Positions 19,281-26,104 of a stretch of 64,000 nt of DNA are shown here, piece by piece. The DNA lies in NCBI RefSeq assembly GCF_918697865.1, contig NZ_CAKKMV010000009.1, positions 217,160 to 281,159 on the forward strand. The letters are read 5' to 3'. The notes below the pieces were generated by a model, which ran no database searches, was not told the origin of the DNA, and worked only from the letters and a program-made list of their open reading frames with translations. Source of the DNA: Massilia sp. Bi118. Lineage in GTDB: Bacteria > Pseudomonadota > Gammaproteobacteria > Burkholderiales > Burkholderiaceae_D. How positions within the stretch are numbered: the stretch's first letter is position 1; the number at the start of each line of letters is the position of its first letter. The position numbers were made by a program, and so were the translations under genes.

Positions 19281-20102
19281 ATGCTCCAGACGCCCGCCTC
19301 GTTCACGCCCCTGCAGGACCCGCAGCAAGCGGATGACGCACTGTCCTTCATCTTCCACGGCGGCCGCCTGCTGGTGCGCGAAGCCGACCTGGCGCTGCCC
19401 GACCAGGCGGCGGTGACCGGCCTCGGACTCGATCCGCAAGCGCTGCAGCCGGTCGGCCTGCTGGACGGCCGCTATTGCCAGGCCGGCTGGGTCGAGGATG
19501 AAGCCCGGGCGCCTGCGGGCTATGCCTGGCGCGGCCTGCGTTCGCTGTTCGGGGAGTTCGACGAGGCGGTGCTGGGCGTGGCCGGGCGCGCGGCCCAGGT
19601 GGCCGAATGGGCGCGCACGCACCGCTTCTGCGGCGCCTGCGGCAGCGGTACCGCGCGCATGAGCGGCGAGCGCTGTTTCAAGTGCACGAACTGCGGCCAC
19701 ATGGCCTATCCGCGCATCTCGCCGGCGATGATGGTGTTGATCCGCAAGGGGGATTCGGTGCTGCTGGCCATGCATACGCTGGGCGCGGTGAAGCGCTTCG
19801 TGCCGCTGGCCGGTTTCCTGGAGGCCGGCGAGTCGATCGAGGAGGCGGTGCACCGCGAGGTGTTCGAGGAAGTCGGCCTGCGCGTGCACAACCTGCGCTA
19901 TTTCGGCAGCCAGTCATGGCCCTTCCCGCATTCGCTGATGATCGCCTTCACGGCGGATTATCTGGAGGGCGAGATCCGCACCGATCCCAAGGAGATCCTG
20001 GAGGCGCGCTGGTTCGGCCCGGACGATGAGTGGCCGGAGCGCGTGCCGCACGTCTCGGTATCGAGCGTGCTGGTCGACGCGCACCGGCCGGCAGGACGTT
20101 AA
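19281..20102 (+). CDS. nudC: NAD(+) diphosphatase (Nudix)
   Basis: A 273-residue NudC-type hydrolase acting on NADH/NAD and NAD-capped RNA. There is a zinc ribbon CGACG...CTNCG at about 115-135, then the catalytic Nudix box GFLEAGESIEEAVHREVFEEVG, then the family signature SQSWPFPHSLMIAF (SQPWPFPxS in most members, here Pro to Ser at the third position). An in-frame start at 19206 lies upstream, but the conserved protein begins at the ATG at 19281. The stop codon lies in a REP-like repeat arm. Confidence 0.94.
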   Translation: MLQTPASFTPLQDPQQADDALSFIFHGGRLLVREADLALPDQAAVTGLGLDPQALQPVGLLDGRYCQAGWVEDEARAPAGYAWRGLRSLFGEFDEAVLGVAGRAAQVAEWARTHRFCGACGSGTARMSGERCFKCTNCGHMAYPRISPAMMVLIRKGDSVLLAMHTLGAVKRFVPLAGFLEAGESIEEAVHREVFEEVGLRVHNLRYFGSQSWPFPHSLMIAFTADYLEGEIRTDPKEILEARWFGPDDEWPERVPHVSVSSVLVDAHRPAGR

Positions 20103-20131
20103 CTTGGGTCCCCGCCTGCGCGGGGACGACG
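20101..20131. repeat. REP-like family 1, single arm (copy B)
   Basis: One 31-nt arm identical to the right arm at 6944-6974 (core GGTCCCCGCCTGCGCGGGGA). No second arm is found nearby. It overlaps the nudC stop codon and separates two convergent genes. Confidence 0.85.
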
Positions 20132-20140
20132 TGAGTAGGC

Positions 20141-21019
20141 TCAGGGCAGCGGCACCGGCGTCGCCGCCACTTTACCTTCGATCCGCATCGCCACCGGCAC
20201 CTCTTCCGGCTTGGCGCCGGTCGCGCGCATGCGCACCACCCGTTGCATCAGGTCGAACCAGAAGGGCGCGCCGAACAGCGCTGTGGTGGCGGTGATGAAC
20301 CAGCCCGCCACCTGCAGCGCGAAGTCGGCGTTCAGGACCGGCGGGAATCTGGTCCAGCCGATGGGCAGGGCCATCAGGGCGTCGATCACGGCCGGGTCGA
20401 GCGCGGCCGGCACCTCTTTGATGTGGGCGGCCAGGCCCGGCTGCTGCCACAGGGTGCGGAACAGGTGGATGCTGTCGATATTGAACAGGATGGACAGCAA
20501 CAGCGCGATCAGCAGCGAGATCAGCATCTGGTTGCGTTTATAGGTGCCCGACATGCGCGCCATCGCATTGTCGAACCAGCCGGCCAGCATGTCCTGGAAC
20601 TGCTGCAGGTCGCGCGCGCGGCTGAGCATGCTCAGCATCGCCGTCCGCACTTGCGGATCGGGAATCGTTTCGATGGCGCTGCGCAGCTGGACCAGGTCGC
20701 CCGGGACCTTCCACAGGCTGTCCACCAGGGCAATCGCAAAATGCGCCGGTTCGATGTAGGATGGTTTCGAGCGCAGCGAGCGCTCGTCCATCGCGGTGCC
20801 GTCCGTGTGCGGGTTGACCAGCGGATGGGCGTACACGGCGCGCGCCAGGCCATCGAAGCGCGGGTCGTTGAGCATGCTCTTGATGCCGGCCAGCAGGGTG
20901 TTGGCGCGCAGGCGGAACAGCGACGCCAGCGCTTCCTGCAGGGTTGTGACGATCAGGGCTACCGTGCCGTAGCAAAAGCTCAGGCCGATGGCGACTTCCA
21001 GGACAGTGCTGCCGAGCAT
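20141..21019 (-). CDS. Hypothetical membrane protein
   Basis: A 292-residue protein I cannot assign to a named family. Hydrophobic segments lie at about 3-25 (VLEVAIGLSFCYGTVALIVTT), 165-185 (MLISLLIALLLSILFNI) and 235-255 (VAGWFITATTALFGAPFWF). Between the first two is a soluble helical region of ~140 residues (LRSAIETIPDPQVRTAMLSML). The C-terminal tail is short and polar. AGGAGA just upstream supports the ATG at 21019. It has no operon partners. Confidence 0.7.
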   Translation of the reverse strand: MLGSTVLEVAIGLSFCYGTVALIVTTLQEALASLFRLRANTLLAGIKSMLNDPRFDGLARAVYAHPLVNPHTDGTAMDERSLRSKPSYIEPAHFAIALVDSLWKVPGDLVQLRSAIETIPDPQVRTAMLSMLSRARDLQQFQDMLAGWFDNAMARMSGTYKRNQMLISLLIALLLSILFNIDSIHLFRTLWQQPGLAAHIKEVPAALDPAVIDALMALPIGWTRFPPVLNADFALQVAGWFITATTALFGAPFWFDLMQRVVRMRATGAKPEEVPVAMRIEGKVAATPVPLP

Positions 21020-21169
21020 GGCGGTTCTCCTAGCAGTGAAAAGGACGTCAACCACGCTAGCGCAACGGCGCCACAGCTGCCTCCGATTTAGTCAAAGAAA
21101 TGGCCTGCAACCTGTGGATCGTCAGCATTTTCTATATACTCTCGGCAGTCTTCAATTTTAGGGTTAACC

Positions 21170-21736
21170 ATGTCTGACAAAGAAGTCTTCACCGAAAACG
21201 ACTGGCGTCGCCTGCTGGCCAGCCTCGGCGAAGATCCCAACCGTCCCGGCCTGCACGAGACCCCGGCGCGCGTCGCCAAAGCCTGGAAGCACTGGACTTC
21301 CGGCTACGAGCAGGACCCGGTCGAGATCCTCAAGGCCTTCGAAGATGGCGCCGAGGAGTACAACGAGCTGATCGTGGTGCGCGGCATCCCTGTCTACAGC
21401 CATTGCGAACACCACCTGGCCCCGTTCTTCGGCAAGGCTACCGTCGGATATTTGCCGAATGGCAAAATCGTCGGCCTGTCGAAGCTGACCCGCCTGGTCG
21501 ACGTGTTCGCCAAGCGCCTGCAGGTGCAGGAGCGTCTGACGGTCCAGATCGCCAACACGCTGATGGAAGTGCTGGAACCGAAGGCGGTCGGCGTGGTCAT
21601 CAAGTGCCGCCACATGTGCATGGAAAGCCGCGGCATCCGCACGCCGGGCGAGGAAACCATCACCTCGGCCATGCTGGGCGAACTGCAGCCGAACCTGGGG
21701 CTGCGCACCGAGTTCCTCTCCTTGGCAAGAGACTGA
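21170..21736 (+). CDS. folE: GTP cyclohydrolase I
   Basis: A 188-residue enzyme converting GTP to 7,8-dihydroneopterin triphosphate, the first step of folate/pterin synthesis. The zinc ligands are visible in SHCEHHLAPFFG and IKCRHMCMESRG, and the signature GKIVGLSKLTRLVD is complete. It is the type IA enzyme, not FolE2. A TATACT -10-like element lies near 21134. It is followed by a GC-rich stem (21743-21763) without a T-run. It is monocistronic here. Confidence 0.97.
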   Translation: MSDKEVFTENDWRRLLASLGEDPNRPGLHETPARVAKAWKHWTSGYEQDPVEILKAFEDGAEEYNELIVVRGIPVYSHCEHHLAPFFGKATVGYLPNGKIVGLSKLTRLVDVFAKRLQVQERLTVQIANTLMEVLEPKAVGVVIKCRHMCMESRGIRTPGEETITSAMLGELQPNLGLRTEFLSLARD

Positions 21737-21780
21737 GTCTCCCGGGCGGCCACGCGCCGCCCGTTCCCCGCCGCGAGCGC

Positions 21781-21825
21781 GTAAAAACCGAGCAGTGTTC
21801 TGAATCACTGCTACACTGTATTTAC
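21781..21825. promoter_or_regulatory. Nested dyad between folE and the DUF4096 gene
   Basis: AGCAGTG (21791-21797) and CACTGCT (21806-21812) pair exactly. Outside them GTAAA (21781-21785) and TTTAC (21821-21825) form a second pair. Position fits an operator or leader structure of the downstream transposase-like gene, or a remnant of a mobile-element end. Confidence 0.35.
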
Positions 21826-21929
21826 GGAGCTCGCTACCCGGCCAAACAGGTCGGAACCACGAAGCCATCATGTCCTGGTCGGGAACCGTTCCGGATCACG
21901 CGTCTCCAATTGACTTTGAGGCGAACGAC

Positions 21930-22253
21930 ATGAACAGGCCAACCTTCCCAAGCGATGTAACGCGCGAGCAGTTCGATTCCGTCCGTGAGATGCTGGAAGC
22001 GGCGCGTCGCAAGACGAGGCCGCGCAAGCACGACCTGTACGATGTCTTCTGCGCGGTCCTGTACTTCCTGCATACAGGCAGCGCCTGGCGCAGCATGCCG
22101 CCCGAATTCCCTCCCTGGCGTACCGTGCACGAATATTTTACGCAATGGACTATGCTGCGCGATGGCGACCGCACCCTGCTCGAGAGCGCTCTCGACCGCC
22201 TCGGCCGCAGCGCCGAGATCGCGCGGCTGCGCCAGCTGACCGGACAACGCTGA
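21930..22253 (+). CDS. Solitary IS5-type transposase N-terminal domain (DUF4096) protein
   Basis: A 107-residue protein whose first ~75 residues (KHDLYDVFCAVLYFLHTG; WRSMPPEFPPWRTVHEYF) match the DUF4096 helix-turn-helix domain that starts IS5-family transposases. The DDE catalytic domain is absent: after about residue 77 comes a short unrelated tail (ESALDRLGRSAEIARLRQL) and a stop. No inverted repeats or downstream transposase remnant were found. It is 8 bp upstream of an aldo/keto reductase gene on the same strand. It may be a decayed insertion sequence or a domesticated DNA-binding protein. Confidence 0.7.
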   Translation: MNRPTFPSDVTREQFDSVREMLEAARRKTRPRKHDLYDVFCAVLYFLHTGSAWRSMPPEFPPWRTVHEYFTQWTMLRDGDRTLLESALDRLGRSAEIARLRQLTGQR

Positions 22254-22261
22254 AAGACAAT

Positions 22262-23260
22262 ATGGAAAGCACGCAATTGGGCCGGGCCGGTCCGGGTACG
22301 TCGCGCCTCGGCCTGGGCTGCATGGGCATGTCGGATCTGTACGGACCGGCCGACCGTGCCGAAAGCATCGCCACCATCCACGCGGCCCTCGACGCCGGCA
22401 TCACCCTGCTGGACACCGGCGACTTCTACGGCATGGGCCACAACGAGATGCTGATCCGCGAGGCCCTCGGCGGCCGCCCGCGCGATAGCGTGCAGATCAG
22501 CGTCAAGTTCGGCGCCCTGCGCGGCCCGGACGGCGCCTGGAGCGGCTACGACTGCCGGCCGCAGGCGGTGCGCAATTTTCTTGCCTACAGCCTCAAGCGC
22601 CTGGGCACCGACTACATCGACATCTACCGTCCCGCGCGCCTGGATCCTGTCGTACCGATCGAAGACACCGTGGGCGCCATCGCCGACCTGGTCAAGGCCG
22701 GCTATGTGCGCCACATCGGCCTGTCCGAGGTCGGCGCCGACACCCTGCGCCGCGCCAGCAGCGTGCATCCGATCAGCGACCTGCAGATCGAGTACTCGAT
22801 GATCTCGCGCGGCATCGAACGCGCGATCCTGCCGGTGGCGCGCGAGCTCGGCATCGGCATCACGGCCTATGGCGTGCTGTCGCGCGGCCTGATCAGTGGA
22901 CATTGGTCGAAGGACAGGCAGGGAGAAAAAGATTTCCGTGGCATGGCGAGCCCGCGCTTCCAGGGCCAGAACCTGGACGCCAACCTGGCCCTGGTCGAGC
23001 GCCTGCGTACGCTGGCGCAGGAGCGGGGCGCGAGCGTGGCGCAACTGGCGATCGCCTGGGTGGCCGCGCAGGGCGCCGACATCGTGCCGCTGGTCGGCGC
23101 GCGCCGCCGCGACCGCTTGCAGGAAGCGTTGGGCGCCCTCTCAGTCGAGCTGCGGCCGGAAGATCTGGCGTCGCTGGAAGCCGTCGTGCCGCCCGATGCG
23201 GCTGCCGGCCAACGCTATAACCCGGCACAGATGGCCCATCTCGACAGCGAGTTAGGTTAA
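22262..23260 (+). CDS. Aldo/keto reductase
   Basis: A 332-residue NADPH-dependent TIM-barrel oxidoreductase of the AKR13-like group. Catalytic Asp and Tyr are in LLDTGDFYG and Lys is in ISVKFG. The segment that normally carries the catalytic His (HRVDP in relatives) reads YRPARLDP, so the His is replaced by Ala. NADP-binding GARRRDRLQEAL is present near the C-terminus. The frame is open further upstream, but the conserved protein begins at the ATG at 22262, 8 bp after the DUF4096 gene. The substrate is unknown. Confidence 0.9.
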   Translation: MESTQLGRAGPGTSRLGLGCMGMSDLYGPADRAESIATIHAALDAGITLLDTGDFYGMGHNEMLIREALGGRPRDSVQISVKFGALRGPDGAWSGYDCRPQAVRNFLAYSLKRLGTDYIDIYRPARLDPVVPIEDTVGAIADLVKAGYVRHIGLSEVGADTLRRASSVHPISDLQIEYSMISRGIERAILPVARELGIGITAYGVLSRGLISGHWSKDRQGEKDFRGMASPRFQGQNLDANLALVERLRTLAQERGASVAQLAIAWVAAQGADIVPLVGARRRDRLQEALGALSVELRPEDLASLEAVVPPDAAAGQRYNPAQMAHLDSELG

Positions 23261-23344
23261 CCGAGCCTTAAGTTGAGAAGTCGTGTTTAAGTTCCCACGG
23301 CTGAGCTGATAAAGTCGAAACAAGTCATCAAATGTCGCTTCATC

Positions 23345-23953
23345 ATGCTAGAGAACATCAATCAGCTGTGGTTTGCCATGCTCAACGCCAACGCCGGTCT
23401 GCAGGGCTGGCGTCTGGAGCTGGCCCTGTTCTGTGCCGAATGGCTGGTCTTGCTGGTGCCGATCGGCTTGACCGGCCTGTGGATGAGCGGGGCCGGCGCC
23501 CAGCGCGCGGCGGCGGTGAAAGCGCTGGCCGCGACCGGCTGCGCGCTGGGGCTCAATCTGGTGATCGGCCTGCTGTGGTACCACGCGCGTCCCTTCGCCG
23601 CCGGCGTCGGCCACAGCTTCCTGCACCATGCGCCGGACAGTTCCTTCCCGAGCGACCATGGCACCATCATGTTCACCGTGGCGCTGGTGCTGGCGACCTC
23701 CAGCGTGCCGGCGGCGAAGCGCTTCGGCCGCTCGATACTGCCGCTGGCCTTCGTCGTCGCGTGGGCGCGTGTCTTCCTTGGGGTGCATTGGCCAATGGAC
23801 ATGCTGGGCGCGCTGGTCATGGCGCTGGGCGTTACCTGGCTGTTCCATGCGCGCCTGCTGGAGTCGCTGTGCGGGGCGCTCACCGTCTCGCTGGGCGCGC
23901 TGTACCGGCGCCTGCTGGCGGGTCCGATCGCGCGCGGCTGGCTGCGCCCCTAA
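23345..23953 (+). CDS. PAP2-family phosphatase (BcrC-like)
   Basis: A 202-residue inner-membrane phosphatase with about five helices. The PAP2 motifs appear in order: YHARPF (motif 1), the PSDH form of motif 2 in SSFPSDHGTIMF, and ARVFLGVHWPMDMLGA (motif 3, with catalytic His and Asp). Family members dephosphorylate undecaprenyl pyrophosphate, recycling the cell-wall and O-antigen carrier lipid. The length and PSDH variant are like BcrC/YbjG. It is convergent with the lipoprotein gene 4 bp away. Confidence 0.87.
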   Translation: MLENINQLWFAMLNANAGLQGWRLELALFCAEWLVLLVPIGLTGLWMSGAGAQRAAAVKALAATGCALGLNLVIGLLWYHARPFAAGVGHSFLHHAPDSSFPSDHGTIMFTVALVLATSSVPAAKRFGRSILPLAFVVAWARVFLGVHWPMDMLGALVMALGVTWLFHARLLESLCGALTVSLGALYRRLLAGPIARGWLRP

Positions 23954-23957
23954 GAAC

Positions 23958-24380
23958 CTATTGCGAGGACGCGACCGCGCCTTCCGCGGGTTCGAACACC
24001 AGTTTCTTCGAGCCGTCCAGATGGAACACGCCGATCGGCTGGGCCTGCACATTCTCGGATACTGAAGGCAGCTTGGTGCAATTCTGGGTCTCGACCTGCC
24101 ACATATCGTCGCCGGAGCGCAGCAGGAAACTGTCCTCGCCGGTCGAGAACAACTCGATGTTCAGGTCGGCCATCGGGGTCTTGCCGAGGTCGAACTGGCG
24201 CTGGCAATCCGGCAGCCGCGACGCGATCAGGCGCAGGCCGGCCTGCTTGCTCCAGAAATAATCCTGCGTGACGATCACGGTCAGGGCGTGATCGCTGCCG
24301 TCGATGGCATAGCTGGCGGTTTCGTTGACGCAGCCGGCCAGCAGCAGCGGGAGCAGGAGCGAAAGGGCGCGTTTGGTCAT
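23958..24380 (-). CDS. Hypothetical lipoprotein
   Basis: A 140-residue protein. The ATG at 24380 is followed by a signal peptide ending in the lipobox LLLAGC, predicting lipidation and outer-membrane or periplasmic location. The mature part is mainly beta (HALTVIVTQDYFWSK; DSFLLRSGDDMWQV) with two further Cys residues that could form a disulfide. No known family is recognised. The frame extends upstream to 24473, but this would bury the signal peptide. Confidence 0.75.
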   Translation of the reverse strand: MTKRALSLLLPLLLAGCVNETASYAIDGSDHALTVIVTQDYFWSKQAGLRLIASRLPDCQRQFDLGKTPMADLNIELFSTGEDSFLLRSGDDMWQVETQNCTKLPSVSENVQAQPIGVFHLDGSKKLVFEPAEGAVASSQ

Positions 24381-24517
24381 GGCCGAAGTATAAAACAACT
24401 CGTCCTGAGCGATTGATTTCTTGACGGAACGATATCGATGCGCGCTCCGTGGTTTTGCGATTTCCGCCATCATTTATCGACGGAAGTTCCGGCGATTTTT
24501 GGAAAGCGAGCGAAACC

Positions 24518-25093
24518 ATGCCACAAGATGAACAGCGCCTGGGCGGGCAGATGGCCGCGCCCCAGGCTTCCTATGCGCCGCCGCAGCCGCTCACGTTGCG
24601 CATCAACGGCGCCGAGCACCAGCTGACGATCGAACCGCGCGTCTCCCTGCTCGATGCGTTGCGCGAAGTGCTGCACCTGACCGGCACCAAGAAGGGCTGC
24701 GACCGCGGCCAGTGCGGCGCCTGCACCGTGCTGGTGGACGGCCAGCGCATCAATTCCTGCCTGACCCTGGCGGTGATGCACGACGGCCGCGAGATCACGA
24801 CGGTGGAGGGTCTCGGCCGGCAAGACCAGCCGCACCCGATGCAGCAGGCCTTCATGGACTGCGACGGTTTTCAATGCGGCTACTGCACGCCGGGCCAGGT
24901 CTGTTCGGCGGTGGCCCTGCTCGACGAGATCAAGCAGCGCCAGGCCAGCGCCGTCACCGAGGGCGAGCAGCTGGAGCCGGCCTCCCTCAGCGAGGACGAG
25001 ATCCGCGAGCGCATGAGCGGCAACCTGTGCCGTTGCGGCGCCTACCCGAACATCGTCAAGGCGATCCACAGCGTCGTGCTGCGCCAGGCCTGA
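24518..25093 (+). CDS. paoA: Aldehyde oxidoreductase, 2Fe-2S subunit (PaoA/YagT-like)
   Basis: A 191-residue small subunit of a xanthine-oxidase-family molybdoenzyme. Two [2Fe-2S] clusters are visible: the plant-type site CDRGQCGACTV with a later Cys in INSCLTL, and the helical site CGYCTPGQVC plus LCRCGAYPNIVKAI. E. coli PaoA has a long twin-arginine leader; this protein begins MPQDEQRLGG and has none. It is the first gene of the paoABC cluster, with the FAD subunit 12 bp downstream. Confidence 0.9.
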   Translation: MPQDEQRLGGQMAAPQASYAPPQPLTLRINGAEHQLTIEPRVSLLDALREVLHLTGTKKGCDRGQCGACTVLVDGQRINSCLTLAVMHDGREITTVEGLGRQDQPHPMQQAFMDCDGFQCGYCTPGQVCSAVALLDEIKQRQASAVTEGEQLEPASLSEDEIRERMSGNLCRCGAYPNIVKAIHSVVLRQA

Positions 25094-25105
25094 GAAAGGG
25101 AGCTT

Positions 25106-26104
25106 ATGCAATCGATCTTCTACGACCGCGCCCGCGACGTGAACCACGCGATCGAGCTGGCGCGCGAACCCGGCGCGAAATTCATCGGCGGCGGCACCAA
25201 TCTGCTGGACCTGTACAAGAGCGGCATCGAGAAGCCGGTGCGCCTGGTCGACGTGAGCCGCCTTTCGCTCTCCCGCATCGAGGAGCTGCCCGGCGGCGGG
25301 CTGCGCATCGGCGCGATGGCGAGCAATACCGCGGTCGGCACCGACCCGCTGGTGCGCCAGCGCTACCGCATGCTGTCCGAGGCCCTGCTGAATGGCGCCA
25401 CTACCCAGCTGCGGAACATGGCGACGGTCGGCGGCAACCTGCTGCAGCGCACCCGCTGCTATTACTTCACCGACCCGGCCTTCAGCCACTGTAACAAGCG
25501 CGATCCGGGCTCGGGCTGTGACGCCCTCGACGGCCACCAGCGCATCCACGCCATCCTCGGCACCAGCGAACACTGCATCGCGACCCATCCCTCGGACATG
25601 GCGGTGGCGCTGGCCGCGCTCGACGCGGTGGTGCATCTGCAGGGACCGGACGGCGAACGCCAGGTGCCGCTGGTCGACTTTCATCGCCTGCCGGAAGACC
25701 ATCCGGAAATCGACACCGTGATCCGGCCCGGAGAGCTGATCGTGGCGGTCGAGCTGCCGCCGATGCCCTTCGCGCGGCACTCGCATTATCTGAAGGTGCG
25801 CGACCGCGCCAGCTACGCGTTCGCGCTGGTGTCGGTGGCGGCCGCCGTCGACCTCGAAAACGGGAACATCCGCGACGTGCGCATCGCGCTCGGCGGCGTG
25901 GCCCATAAACCCTGGCGCGCGGCCGAGGCGGAGACGCTGCTGCGCGGCCAGGCGGTCAGCGCAGAGCTGCTGGCGCGCGCAGGCGAAGCCGTAGTGAGCG
26001 GCGCCAGGCCTTATCCGGGCAATGCCTTCAAGGTCGAACTGGCGCAGCGTGCGGTCGTGCGTGCGCTGCAAACCGTGATCCGCAAATCGGGAGGTCAGGC
26101 ATGA
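25106..26104 (+). CDS. paoB: Aldehyde oxidoreductase, FAD subunit (PaoB/YagS-like)
   Basis: A 332-residue medium subunit. The FAD pyrophosphate motif FIGGGTNLLDLYKSG is near residue 30, and the second FAD segment is TVGGNLLQRTRCYYF. The latter leads into the Cys-rich insert CYYF...HCNKRDPGSGCDAL, which in the PaoB type binds an extra [4Fe-4S] cluster absent from most family members. It passes electrons between the molybdenum site/FeS centres and FAD. GGGAG precedes the ATG. The stop overlaps the start of paoC. Confidence 0.92.
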   Translation: MQSIFYDRARDVNHAIELAREPGAKFIGGGTNLLDLYKSGIEKPVRLVDVSRLSLSRIEELPGGGLRIGAMASNTAVGTDPLVRQRYRMLSEALLNGATTQLRNMATVGGNLLQRTRCYYFTDPAFSHCNKRDPGSGCDALDGHQRIHAILGTSEHCIATHPSDMAVALAALDAVVHLQGPDGERQVPLVDFHRLPEDHPEIDTVIRPGELIVAVELPPMPFARHSHYLKVRDRASYAFALVSVAAAVDLENGNIRDVRIALGGVAHKPWRAAEAETLLRGQAVSAELLARAGEAVVSGARPYPGNAFKVELAQRAVVRALQTVIRKSGGQA

